Shown: positions 1-10,784 of the stretch, one piece after another
Numbering within the stretch: position 1 is the first letter of the stretch
How the letters are laid out: the number at the start of each line of letters is the position of its first letter
Translations under genes and position numbers: made by a program
From: Viscum album
Taxonomy: Eukaryota > Streptophyta > Magnoliopsida > Santalales > Viscaceae
Direction of reading: 5' to 3'
Length of the DNA: 64,000 nt
Assembly (NCBI GenBank): GCA_963277665.1
Contig: OY728137.1
Coordinates: forward strand, 1,170,462,670 to 1,170,526,669
Notes under the pieces: model-generated
Databases searched by the model: none
What the model saw: the letters and a program-made list of their open reading frames with translations, nothing else
What the model was told of the DNA's origin: nothing

Positions 1-1106
1 TATTATTGTTATAATTTTGCAACTTTGAGAGGATTGGGAAGCGTGGAGTCTTCTTCTTCTTCAACCTCGGCGATGAACACGAAGAACATCGTTCTTCAAC
101 GAAAAACTTCTCCGCCGAAGAACACAGTTCTTCCGCGACGCCATATCCGTGACGCGACGTTCTTCTTCCGCGTCGTCTCTTCCGCGACGGTTTTCCACGA
201 TGAAATCTCCATCACTGACTTTGAATCCTCTCTTCATGACGTCAACGTTCATTTTCCGCGACGCCCGACCTCCGCGACGCTCGTCTTCCATGACTCGTTG
301 ACGAACACCGTTCCTGAACCGAGGTAGGGGTTTTATTTATTTTATTTGTTTGTGAATACCAACTTGACGAACTTTATGGATTTAAACCATTTGTTATCGA
401 ATAACGTGAGGGGGTCAGACCGCACAAACACGGCCGACCCTCCTCCTTATTTTTCTGTGTTGGTTCCTTGTGGTTGGTACGGGAGAACCTGGTGCCGTCG
501 TTCCACGCGGATTCATGCGGAAGGAAATGCGCGGCGCCATCGCGCTGCGCCATGGAAAGAAGTTTAAGAACACGACGTCGTCACGCCGCGTCGAAGAAAA
601 TCGAAGGAGCTGCGGCCGGAGCGGGGCCGCGGCGGAGGGGCGTGGTGCCATCACACTGCGCTGGACGACAAGGGCCACGACCGATTCCGGGCCGCGGCGG
701 AGCAAGGTGACCGGCGGCCTGACTGGGCCGCCGGTGTCAGAACTGGAAGGGGACCGGCCACCGCCAGTCCTGTTGAGAAGGAGCCAGCCGGCCAGGTCGG
801 GCCCCCCGGAAAGGGGAGGAGCCAGGGGAATTAAATTCCCCCGGCCAGCTTCAAACGGCCCCCCATAAATGGGGGGGGGGGTTACTCAAGGGGGGCAGGT
901 GCCCCCCTTTTTCCAACAGCTCGGCCGAAGGCCGAGCTGGCAGCGCGCTGGGCGCGCTGTGCCCGGCCGAACCGGCGCCTGGCCGGTCGGCCAGGCCGGG
1001 CCGGGCCGGGCCACTCTGGGCCGCGTCGGGCAGGGCCGACCCGGACCGGGGGGTCTCGGGCCGGGTCAGTCCGGGCCTGAAACCCCCGTTTTCGGACTGA
1101 TTGGGT

Positions 1107-1605
1107 TCAATTGCCCATAACATGGGCTACAGACCTCCGATTGACACGCCGTCAGCGGCGACACGATCCTTAGAATGTAAAGGTCGTTTCGACATATTTC
1201 ACTCAAGGTTTCGGAATACTTTGAGTTCGGCCGGGTGGGTTCGTACACGAAACCAACCGGGCCCTCGGAGCGGAAACGCTAATATCTTGAGCTACGGACG
1301 TCCGATTGACGTGCCGTCGACTTTGTTATGTTCCTCTTAGTGAGACGGATCTTTTGGCATACACCGCCCGAGGTTTGGACGTAGGTGGAGTATGGTCGTG
1401 TTGGTTTTGCCTTAAAAACCAACAGGGCCCCTGGGACAAAAAAGCCAATAACTCTCAGACCGGGCGTCCGATTGACGCGCCGTCTGCGATGTTGAGTTCC
1501 TATTGACGATACAGAACTTTTGGATACATCAACTTTGGACTATGTGTCAGTTGATGTATCAGCCTCTCGACTCGTGGAGCGGACCCTCCCGAACGAGCTT
1601 CCTGT
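1107..1605 (+). repeat. 165-bp tandem array inside the 5' LTR
   Basis: Three diverged monomers share the core TCCGATTGACRYGCCGTC at 1136, 1301 and 1467, so the spacing is 165 and 166 bases. Monomers 1 and 2 also share a GGGCCC block before the next unit. The 3' LTR has the same three cores with the same spacing, so the array predates insertion. Confidence 0.8.
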
Positions 1606-1689
1606 GTGCGGGAACCCTAGAGCTGGCTGCGACTGCTACTGTGACGACGACGAAGACTATACATAGATCCTCAGTGGATTTGACGGTGA

Positions 1690-2040
1690 CAACTACAGCA
1701 CTCAGCGATCCTATGTGGATCAGTGCTACCGATCTTGTGTGGGACTGATCCTGTGTGGGTCAGCGCTCAGCGGTTCTGTGTGAGCCAGTGCCTACAGATC
1801 CTGTGTGGGTCCGATCGTATGTGGGTCTTTGCGGGGGTCAGTACCTATCGATCCTTTGTGGGTCCGAAGACTTAGATGGGTCAGTGATCATCTATATCGT
1901 CTTCGAAGAAGTATACCTGTGTGAGCTGAAATATGTTTGCTTTCCTATGTGGATTGTGTTGTGTTATCCTGTGTGGATTACGTTTTGCTTTCCTGTGTGG
2001 AATACGTATACTTTCCTGTGTGGACTGGGTTGTACTTGGG
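1690..2040 (+). repeat. Degenerate TCCTGTGTGG short repeats in the 5' LTR
   Basis: A run of imperfect units such as GATCCTGTGTGGGTC, followed by units of the form TTTCCTGTGTGGA, fills this stretch. The matching part of the 3' LTR (about 9010-9340) has the same organisation. It was probably built by slippage within the LTR. Confidence 0.75.
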
Positions 2041-2703
2041 CTCGGAGGTTGGAGCGTAATGGAATTGATGACTTAGGTATATGTATGGGAATATACCTAA
2101 GCAGTGTCAGTTGTTACTTAGTGATTGTATCTTTCCTTTGAGGCTTATCATTTGTGCATTTTGGGAGACCTTCGGGGGTTTCGGGGTACCTACTGAGTAG
2201 CTTATACTCACCCCTGCACGGGCTATGCCCACACTACGTTGTGTTGGTTGCAGACGACGGACATCATTGATCGTGGTGGAGGCTCGCGGAGCAGGACGGT
2301 ACCTGGAGGTGGACCACTGGGCAGAAAAAACTCAGAGCGGATGACGAGACCTGAGGAGCAGTGGAGCTATCTGTACCCACCCTTTAGGTGGGATTTCCAG
2401 CGGACAGCTCGGCGTAGCGACTTTTACTTTTCAGTTGCTGTTTTCCCTTTCGAGTTGTACTTTACTTTCAGTTTGGGTTTGTATACTGGCCCACTTACTT
2501 TCCGCACTTACAGTTCTACTCAGTTTTTACTTAGTGTTTACTTTTTCCACTTGCTTACTCTATGGTGCTTGTTTACTTTACAAAGGAAATGCCTTCCCTT
2601 TTTACCGGGATTTACGCATTTGTGCTAGTCTCCAACCCCTGGCCTATGGAAAGCAGGATTGGGGTAGTCACGGCATGGGCCCCGAGGACGGGTCGTGACA
2701 AAT

Positions 2704-2715
2704 TAGTATCAGAGG
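2704..2715 (+). other. Primer-binding site of T1 (tRNA-Met type)
   Basis: TAGTATCAGAGG differs by one base in its first ten from the plant gypsy consensus TGGTATCAGAG, which is complementary to the 3' end of initiator tRNA-Met. It lies three bases after the LTR end at 2700. Confidence 0.85.
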
Positions 2716-2973
2716 AGTTCGGTTCTACCGCAGACTCTGATATTTTCTATGTGAAGCAATAGTGTTTACTGTATTGAGTGTGGTTATCAGTCCAGAGAGT
2801 CCAGTGTTGGTGCGGCGGCCGAGGTATCCATACACCAGGACCCTGATTCTGATTTCTGACTTAATGCACAAAAACATTGATTGCATGTGTGTTTCATGTT
2901 TTCTTTGTGATTACTTTGTATCAGCTCACCAGGTATACTATTCTGACTGTGGCACACTTGTTTCCTTTTCAGG
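2716..2973 (+). other. T1 untranslated leader
   Basis: This lies between the primer-binding site and the gag start. I see no coding segment; it is T-rich just before the gag ATG. Confidence 0.7.
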
Positions 2974-3903
2974 ATGGACCCACGACGGCAGTCAGTTAGA
3001 GTTCCAAGAGTCGAGCGTGATGACAGTCCACCGAGCGATGAGGGCTCGGTGCAGGGCCCTTTGTCAGCAGTGGCACCAGCGGTAGCTCTACTAACCGAGC
3101 CACCGATGCTTCCAGCACCATCCGCTGAGGATGCACGTCGCCTTAGGGCACTGCATGAGTTCCAGCGCCAGCGACCGCCCAAGTTCCACGGGGAGACGGA
3201 CCCCCAGGCAGCCGAGGACTGGCTGGAGGCAGTCGTACGAGTTTTCAGGCTATTGAGGACACTAGCAGACCTCATGGTGATCCTCACTGCGAGCCTACTG
3301 CACGCAGCAGCGGGCCGATGGTATAGCTTGATGCTCCAGGTGCACGATGATGCATCTCTACTTTGGACAGACTTTGAGAGCCTCTTCCGCTCAAAGTTTG
3401 TCCCAGCCACCCTCCGTGCGGTGCGCATTCAAGATCTTCTTCAGCTGCGATAGTGCAGCATGATGGTCGCCCAGTACTCGGCGAGATTTACTGATCTCTC
3501 ACGCTACTCGACCGAAATGGTACGGGACCCATTCTTCCGGGCCCAGACCTTTGAGCAGGGATTGAGACACGAGATCAGGGCATCGTTGATCTCCCTCAGC
3601 ATTCTGACTCAGACAGGAGAACTGGAGCAGGCCCTTTTGATCGAGAGCTTCCTTACTAAGTCTACACCAGCACCGAGACCCACCACAGGGCGGCACGTAG
3701 TAGAGTCTTCTGCAGCAGGCAGTCGACGGATGACTCTTGGGTCCAGGCAGACTAGAACCTCAGGAAGACGACCTCAGGACACTGGCTCAGCAGTGCAGGG
3801 CACACAGTGCAGAGTCAGTCTTTCGATAGGCAGACAGTGCTACTCGTGCGGCGGGCAGGGCCACATGGCTCGTGATTGCCCGACCCGCCGTGCCGAGGAG
3901 TAG
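2974..3903 (+). pseudogene. gag: T1 gag, interrupted by stop codons
   Basis: Gag forms the particle in which the retroelement RNA is copied. The ATG at 2974 opens a frame with a polar, proline-rich N-terminus, then a retrotransposon gag domain around FQRQRPPKFHGETDP, and a CCHC zinc knuckle CX2CX4HX4C at 3838-3879 (CYSCGGQGHMARDC), all family hallmarks. A TAG at 3451-3453 splits the frame about 160 codons in, and the same frame resumes directly. A second TAG at 3901 ends it before the protease region. At about 310 codons it is somewhat short for a Tekay gag. The stop codons make a functional protein unlikely. Confidence 0.9.
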
Positions 3904-4446
3904 CAGACGGTTGAAGGACCACCGAGGTAGAGGCAGAGGGTCGACCGTGGTGGTCCACAGGGAGGAGGCAGATGAGGGAGAGGAGCTGGACGAGCAGCAG
4001 GTGGTGGGCGACGCTTTGAGGCTCTACCACCACAACCACCAGGAGGTCCACCCCGACCACAGGGAGCGGGTGGGCAGAGACAGGCACATCTCCAGGCAGT
4101 GGAGGCCTACGACCACGGCACGCCCGAGATGATTCGAGGTACTATCTGTGTCTATTCCACCCTTTCCGTAGTACTTATAGACATAGGATCGAGTCACTCT
4201 TTCATAGCCGCTGCCCTTGTTCGGATCTCATAGATTACGACAGAGCCATTGGCTTGATCCTTACGGCTAGAGAATCCTACGGGAGCAGACTCAACGATTA
4301 CGCACTGGTGCCGACAGTGTGACCTTACTCTAGGAGGTGAGAGCTTCGGCTAGGATCTTCTTGTAGTAGCGTCGAGGCCTTAAGACGTCATCTTGGGCAT
4401 TGATTGGTTATCTATGGTCCATGCATAGATTGACTGTTTTAGGCGC
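3904..4446 (+). pseudogene. T1 gag-protease linker and aspartic protease, degenerate
   Basis: In the gag frame this stretch first encodes a Gly/Arg/Gln/Pro-rich linker, then a retroviral-type aspartic protease, which would cut the polyprotein. The active-site region reads VVLIDIGSSHSFIAAAL, with the catalytic Asp codon at 4180-4182. The usual D-T/S-G triad has become D-I-G, which should abolish activity. The conserved downstream motif ILGIDWL is at 4390-4410. In-frame stops lie at 3901, 3928, 3973, 4231, 4255, 4351, 4381 and 4426, yet the frame never shifts. The segment therefore looks inactivated by point mutation only. Confidence 0.85.
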
Positions 4447-4995
4447 ATGGTGCGATGTGTACGCACCGACGGGAGCAGGTTCACCTTCACCGGCGAGAAG
4501 GGAGCCTTTAAAGCACAAGATGGACTTCTGCGGAGGAGAGGACATCCCATCACTCATCAGTTTGCTAGCCTCATCCTAGGAGCTGTTGACGTGCAGATTC
4601 CTGGTTTTCCTGCAGTGGTGGAGCAGTTTGCGGATGTCTTCCCCGATGATGTTCCAGGGATACCTCCTCGTACAGAGGTAGAATTTTATATTGACCTGTA
4701 CCCCGGGACAGCCCCGATATCGACTCCAGCATATCGGATGGCCCCTGTCGAGCTTCGAGAGCTACGGGTACAGTTGGAGGACTTGCAGGAGCGGGTAGTG
4801 ATCGCATATGGATCACGTCAGTTGAGGCCGCATGAGAAGAACTACGCTACCCATGACCTACAGTTAGCAGTAGTGGTCTTCGCCCTGAAGACGTGGCAAC
4901 ACTATCTGATGGGTGAGCGCTTTACAGTTTTTTCTGACCATCAGTGTCTCAAGTACATCTTCTCGTAGAAGGACCTGAACCTAAGACAGCGGTGA
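4447..4995 (+). pseudogene. T1 RT/RNase H with the RT core deleted
   Basis: The segment begins in the linker before reverse transcriptase and reads into the RT N-terminus ([14 protein letters not shown], then [18 protein letters not shown] near 4720-4770). At about 4786-4800 it jumps to the end of RNase H ([16 protein letters not shown], then HYLMGER and [10 protein letters not shown]). Known gypsy polyproteins carry roughly 250 residues between these blocks, including the YVDD-type RT active site, the connection and the first RNase H residues. None of that is here. The frame stays open across the junction. Stops at 4966 and 4993 follow. T1 could not reverse-transcribe itself. Confidence 0.9.
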
Positions 4996-6618
4996 TTGCT
5001 TGAGTTCCTCCAGGACTATGACTTTGAGATAGTCTATACTCATGGGAAGGGGAACGTGGTAGCCGATGCCCTTAGGAGGAGGACGGGCATTCCGCTACTT
5101 GAGGAGGCGACAGAGCAGCTAGACGCTTTGCAGATATCCTTCGTGGATAGAGATGGAGTAGCCGTCCTTCAGTCTCTCACAGTCACTCTTCCACTACTAC
5201 AACGGGACAGAGAGGCACATCGTGGGGATGCTGACTGTGAGACGCGGCGTGCACAGATATCCTCAGGACTAGCACCTGATGGTTTATCCATTGGAGCAGA
5301 GGACGACATCTTTTTCAGAGGACGTACCATGGTACCAGTCGCTTTACAGGAGGAGGTGATGAGAGTGTTTCACACTTCTCCTTTGGCGGTACATCCTGGA
5401 GTGGCGAAGATGTACCAGGATCTCAGGAGACAGCACTGGTGGCCGGGCATGAAGAAGGTTATGGCAGAGTTCGTTTCTCGATGCCTCACCTGCCAGCAGG
5501 TGAAGGCTGAGCACCAGGTACCAGCAGGTTTGGTACAACCCTTGGAGGTTCTGGAGTGGAAGTGGGACGGGATATCTATAGACTTCGTGACTTGACATCC
5601 ATGCACTTCCAGAAGTCATGACTCCATTTGGGTGATTGTCGACCGACTCACCAAGTCGGCTCACTTCTTACCCATCAGAGAGCAAGGATCAGTGGAGAGC
5701 TTGGGACGACTTTAAGTTCAGGAGATTGTTCGGCTTCACGGTGTTCCATCATCTATCATCTCCGATCGAGATGCTCGCATTACTTCCCAGCTTTGGAAGG
5801 GGTTTCAAGAGGCGTTTGGGACGCAACTACGTCTGAGCACAGCCTTTCACCCTCAGACGGATGGTCAGACGGAGAGAACCATTCAGACTCTTGAGGACAT
5901 GCTCCGTGCATGTGTCCTCGACTTTGGTCGTAGCTGGGAGGACCACCTACCCTTGGTGGAGTTTGCGTACAACAACAACTACCACTCCACCATCGGGATG
6001 GCACCATATGAGGCATTGTACGACCAACCTTTTAGATCTCCTTTGTGCTGGACAGACCTTGGGGAGTCAGCACTTGTGGGGCCGGAGATGGTCCAGGCCA
6101 CGACAGAGAAGGTCCAGGTCATCCAAGAGTGGATAAGGACAGCTCAAAGCCGGCAGAAGTCTTACGCTGACAGGAGGCAGACGCCACTAGAGTTCGAGGA
6201 TGGAGACCACGTCTTCTTGCATGTCTCACCTCAGTGTGGATTACGGAGATTTGGCCGGGGCGGCATGTTATATCCGCGCTTCATCAGACCATTCCAGGTC
6301 CTCATCAGGATTGGCGAGGTGGCTTATCGTCTGGATCTACCACCTCAGTTGCACCGGGTGCACGACGTCTTCCACGTATCTCAGCTGAGGAGATACATGC
6401 ACGACCCAACGCACATCATTGACCATGGGGAGCTTGACGTTGAATATGGGGAGACTTTTACGGAGGTCTCGGTGGAGATCAGGGATCGACAGGAGTGGGT
6501 CCTATGTGGATGGTCGATTCCTCTAGTGCGCATCAGATGGCAGCATGGGAACCCCCAGGAGAGCACTTGGGAGTGGGAGGCTTAGATGCGTGCTCAGTAC
6601 CCTCATTTGTTTCCCTAG
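4996..6618 (+). pseudogene. T1 integrase with chromodomain-like tail
   Basis: Integrase inserts the cDNA copy into host DNA. An HHCC zinc finger spans about 5369-5500 (HTSPLAVHPG, then CLTC). The catalytic core has Asp at 5581 (IDFVT), Asp in ISDRD at 5764 and Glu in [10 protein letters not shown] at 5872, so the D,D,E residues survive. The core continues with [20 protein letters not shown], and a GPF/Y-like C-terminal region includes [14 protein letters not shown]. The end ([20 protein letters not shown]) resembles a chromodomain of the Tekay/Del lineage. Stops lie at 5593, 5713 and 6583; a few family-like residues continue to the TAG at 6616. It lies directly upstream of the 3' LTR. Confidence 0.9.
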
Positions 6619-6654
6619 TTTTGATGTATCTTTACGGGGACGTAAATCCATGAC

Positions 6655-6664
6655 GTGGGAGTAA
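6655..6664 (+). other. Polypurine tract of T1
   Basis: GTGGGAGTAA directly precedes the TG that starts the 3' LTR. It is a slightly decayed version of the purine run used to prime plus-strand DNA synthesis. Confidence 0.7.
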
Positions 6665-8156
6665 TGTAAAGACTCGTAAAATTCAAAGGAAATTTTTTCT
6701 TAATTTTCTTTGGGATTTTACAAGAACGCGGTTTCTGACGGCACTTGATTCCGAGGCCCGGAGTGCCCGGAATCAATTTTTGAAGATTGGATCTGGTACG
6801 TTCAGTGAACAAACGAGCGGGTTTTCCTATCTTTTGAACCAGTGCTCAGAATTGAAATCCGATGGCACTGATGAACTCGCAACGCCGGTAATAGCTTAAG
6901 GGAACCTTTACCGTAGTTGCGTTTGTGCGGGAGAAGAAGTTAATTTTTGGGGTTTAATTAAAAAAGTAAATAAAATTGTTGAATCAATTTTATTTCATGT
7001 CATGTGGTTAACTTATCCGATGGGAAGTTGGTGGTGGGCCCACATCCACCCAACTTCCCATGTGTGGATATTTGAAAGGGTGGGGCCCACATGAACCCCC
7101 CACCTTTTCAAATTCCTTAAACTCCCTAACCCCTCTTAACCTCTCACTTTACTAACTCCCCATTAACTCACTTTAATTAATTTTTTGACAACTTGTTATA
7201 ATTAATTAAGTGAGTTACTTAATTTCAAACTCTTGAAATTCAAATGGTTAGGTTGTGTTAATAAAATAAGACTTGGTCTTATTTTAATATTGTTAGAATT
7301 TTGCAACCTTGAGAGGATTGGGAAGCGTGGAGTCTTCTTCTTCTTCATCCTCGACGAAGAACGCGAAGAACACCATTCTTCAACAAAGAACTTCTCCATC
7401 GAAGAACAAGGTTCTTCCGCGACGCCGTATCCGTGATGCGACATTCTTCTTCCGCATCGTCTCTTCCGCGACGGTTTTCTGCAACAAAATCTCCGTCAAC
7501 GACTTCGAATCCTCGCTTCGCAACATCGACGTTCATTTTCTGCGACACCCAACCTCTGCGACGCTCGCCTTCCGCGACCCATTGACGAACACCGTTCCTG
7601 AACCAAGGTAGGGGTTTAATTTATTTTATTTGTTCATGAATACCAACTTCACAAACTTTGTGGATTTAAACCATTTTCTATCGAATAACATGAGGGGTTC
7701 AGACTGCACAAACACGGCCAACCCTCCTTCTTATTTTTCCGTGTTGGTTCCTTGTGGTTGGTACGGGAGAACGTGGTGTCGTTGCTCCATGCGGATTCAT
7801 GCGGAAGGAAATGTACGGCGCCGTCGTGCCGCGCCATGGAATGAAGTTTAAGAACGCGAAGCCATCACGCCGCATCGAAGAAAATCGAAGGCGCTACGGC
7901 TGGAGTGGGGCCGCAGCGGAAGGGCGCGGTGCCGTCGCACCACGCCGGACGACAAGGGCCGCGGCCGATTCCGGGCCGCGGCAGAGCAAGGTGACCAGCA
8001 ACCGGACCGGGCCACCGGTGTGGGAACTGGAAGGGGACCGGCCACCGCCGGTCCCGTTGAGAAGGAGCCGGCCGGCCAGGTCTGGCCGGCTGGAAAGGGG
8101 AGGAGCTGGGGGAATTAAATTCCTCTGGCCGGCTTCAAACGGCCCCCCATATATGC

Positions 8157-8184
8157 GGGGGGGGGGGGGGGGGTGGGGGGGGGG
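8157..8184 (+). repeat. Poly-G tract in the T1 3' LTR
   Basis: Seventeen Gs, one T and ten Gs. The matching site in the 5' LTR (871-881) has only eleven Gs, so the tract changed length after insertion. It could form a G-quadruplex. Confidence 0.95.
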
Positions 8185-8413
8185 TTACTCAAGGGGGATA
8201 GGTGCCCCCCTTTTTCCAATAGCTCGGTCGAAGGCCGAGCTGGCAGCGCGCTGGGCGCGCTGTGCCCAGCCAAACCAGAACCTGGCCAGTCTTCCAGGCC
8301 GTGTCGTGCTGGGCCGACCCGGACCGGGGCGGTTTGACCCGGTTCGGGCCGACCGGGGGGTCTCGGGCTGGGTCGGTCCGGGCCGGAAACCCCCGTTTTC
8401 GGACTGATTGGGT

Positions 8414-8912
8414 TCAATTGCCCATAACTCGGGCTACGGACCTCCGATCGACGCGCCGTCAGTGGAGACACAATCCTTAGAACGAGACGGTCCTTTCGAC
8501 ATATCGCACTAAATATTTCAGAATACTTTGAGTTCGTCCGGGTTGGTTTGTACACGAAACAAACCGGGCCCTCGGAGCGGAAACACTCATATCTTGAGCT
8601 ACAGACGTCTGATTGACGTGTCGTCAACTTTGTTATGTTCCTCTTAGTGAGACAGATCTTTTGGCATACACCGCCCGAGGATTGGACGCAGGTGGAGTAC
8701 GGTCGGGTTGGTTTTTCCTTAAAAACCAACTGGGCCCCTGGGACGAAAAAGCCAATAACTCTCAGACCGGGCGTCTGATTGACGCGCCGTCTGCGATGTT
8801 GAGTTCCTGTTGACAATACAGAACTTTTGGATACATCAACTCTGGATTATGTGTCAATTGATGTATCAGCCTCTCGGCTCGTGGAGCGGACCCTCCCGAA
8901 CGAGCTTTCTGT
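8414..8912 (+). repeat. 165-bp tandem array inside the 3' LTR
   Basis: Core copies start at 8443, 8608 and 8774, with spacing 165 and 166 bases exactly as in the 5' LTR, and a few C-to-T changes in the cores. Confidence 0.8.
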
Positions 8913-10004
8913 GTGCAGGAACCCTAGAGCTGGCTGCGACTACTACTGTGACAATGACGACTGTACAGAGATCCTCAGTGGATTCGACAGCGAATACTAT
9001 AGCACTCAGCGATCCTATGTGGATCAGTGCTACTGATCCTGTGTGGGTCTGATCCTGTGTGGGTCAGCGCTCAGCGGTTCTGTGTGAGCCAGTGCCTACA
9101 GATCTTGTGTGGGTCCGATCCTGTGTGGGTCTTTGCGGGGGTTAGTACCTATCAATCCTTTGTGGGTCTGACGACTTAGATAGATCAGAGATGATCTCTA
9201 TCGTCTTCGAAGAAGTATACCTGTGTGAGATGAAACCTATTTGCTTTCCTGTGTGGATTGTGTTGTGTTATCCTATGTGGAATATATTTTTCTTTCCTGT
9301 GTGGAATACGTATACTTTCCTGTGTGGACTGGGTTGTATTTGGGCTCGGAAGTTGGAGCGTATTGGAATTGATAACTTAGGTATATGTATGGGCATATAC
9401 CTATGCAGTGTCGGTTGTTACTTCGTGATTGTATCTTTCCTTTGTGGTTTATCCTTTGTGGATTTTGGGGGACCTTCGGGGGTCTCGGGGTCCCTACTGA
9501 GTAGCTTATACTCACCCCTGCACGGGCTACGCCCGCACTACGTTGTGTTGGTTGCAGACGACGGACATCGTTGATCGTGGTGGAGGCTCGCGGAGCAGGA
9601 CAGTACCTAGAGGTGGACCACTGGGCGGAACATACTCGGAGCGGACAGCGGGACCCGAGGAGTAGTGGAGCTATCTGTACCCACCCTTCAGGTGGGATTT
9701 CTAGTGGACAGCTCGACGTAGCGGCTTTTACTTTTCAGTTGCTGTTTTCCCTTTCGAGTTGTACTTTACTTTCAGTTTGGGTTTGTATACTGGCCCACTT
9801 ACTTTCCGCACTTACAGTTGTACTCAGTTTTTACTTCGTGTTTACTTTTTCTGCTTGATTACTCTATGGTGCTTGTTTACTTTACAAAGGAAATGCCTTC
9901 CCTTTTTACCGGCATTTACTCCTTGGTGCTAGTCGCCAGCCCCTGGACTACGGAAGGCGGGTTTGGGGTAGTCACAGCACGGGCCCTGAGGACGGGCCAT
10001 GATA

Positions 10005-10784
10005 CCCATTTAGAGAACCCACATTAAAACCCCAAAATTACAAACCAATCCATGAAGAAAATCAAACATGGAATGCACATCAATAATAAATCACATCAAT
10101 GGAAATTTAGGAAAACCAAACAAAATTCAATTCATGATTTAAATGTATTCCATTGAATACACCCTTAAAAAGTGACATCAACTTTAATTCGGTCCAAACA
10201 TCACCTCCACCATTGATGACCTCATAGAAGATGAAGTACAATACAATAAAAACCCAATACATAATAAAAAAAACCAATTACCCCATTACATACCCTGTAA
10301 TTGGACAAACTCACCCCTATGGTTTTGCATCTCCATGAAAATTATGAAATAAGAAAGAAGTGGGGGAAGGTGGAGGAAACCTAGAAAAAAGGGAATTTGT
10401 CAAGACTAACACATTGATATTTAAGATAAAACCACCATGGAAGATGGTAAAAGTCACCAAGAGAAGGGAGATTAATTGAATGTGATGGGAGGTGAAAAAA
10501 TGAGGCTAAAGGGGTATAAAATTGATGGGGTAATGAAGGTAAAAATACACATTTTAATTCACTTAGACATGCGACTTGGCTTGGAAAAATGTACACCAAC
10601 CATGTGGGTACCACCATCTATACAAAAAATGTGCCGATTAGAAAAATTCTGCGCTTAATTTTTCCCCAGGCCTATCCTAAAAGAAAACTCCACTTCTAAC
10701 CCATGGCACTCAAGAACTCCATGAATGAGCCAAAAAGGTAAATAAAACACAAAATTAGATATATCGATGACCTAAAGCGTGTCA
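10005..10784 (-). repeat. 3' LTR remnant of element A, cut by T1
   Basis: This sequence aligns, with heavy divergence, to 39776-40683. Shared blocks include AAACATGGAAT...AATAAATCA, the run around CCATTACCCCATTACAT, and AGGAACTCCATGAA near the end. In minus orientation the LTR starts at about 10784 (GACACGC, corresponding to TGTGACACCC in the better copy). Homology begins right where T1 ends, so T1 inserted into this LTR and its remaining part lies left of the window. Confidence 0.75.

Larger units (their letters stand above)
324..2253 (+). other. Possible leader intron inside the T1 5' LTR
   Basis: A donor-like AG|GTAGGGG at 322-329 and an acceptor-like TTGGTTGCAG ending at 2253 are both preserved in the 3' LTR (donor near 7608, acceptor ending at 9557). 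A spliced leader in the LTR transcript is an inference; no branch point or transcript was examined. Confidence 0.3.
1..2700 (+). repeat. 5' LTR of element T1 (Tekay-like gypsy), left-truncated by window edge
   Basis: This stretch is repeated, with scattered substitutions, at about 7285-10004, which makes the two copies the LTR pair of one retrotransposon. The offset is about 7284 bases, so roughly 620 bases of this copy lie before the window. It ends in GTGACA at 2700, three bases before a primer-binding site, as expected for a plant gypsy 5' LTR. It contains a GC-rich block (about 440-1120), a 165-bp tandem array (about 1107-1605) and degenerate TCCTGTGTGG-type repeats (about 1690-2040). Many differences from the other copy are C/T or G/A, as expected for methylated, ageing DNA. 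Confidence 0.93.
6665..10004 (+). repeat. 3' LTR of element T1, complete (about 3.34 kb)
   Basis: It begins TGTAAAGACTC after the purine tract and ends at 10004, aligned with 2700 in the 5' copy. The 5' copy ends in CA, whereas this copy ends in ATA, a C-to-T change. From about 7285 it matches the 5' copy. Its first 620 bases, whose partner lies outside the window, hold an AT-rich stretch and two pyrimidine-rich blocks. The next five bases are CCCAT; a matching duplication would lie left of the window. Together with the partial 5' copy this gives an element of about 10.6 kb. Confidence 0.92.

Noticed and set aside
2787..3428. A 213-residue open frame on the minus strand over gag
   Set aside because: It is antisense to the clear gag domain and has no recognisable motif; GC-rich coding DNA often gives such shadow frames.
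7754..8407. A 217-residue open frame in the T1 3' LTR
   Set aside because: The matching 5' LTR frame is shorter and runs differently; composition (Gly/Arg/Pro) reflects the GC-rich LTR and poly-G tract.
10005..10009. CCCAT as the target-site duplication of T1
   Set aside because: The left flank of T1 lies outside the window, so it cannot be tested.
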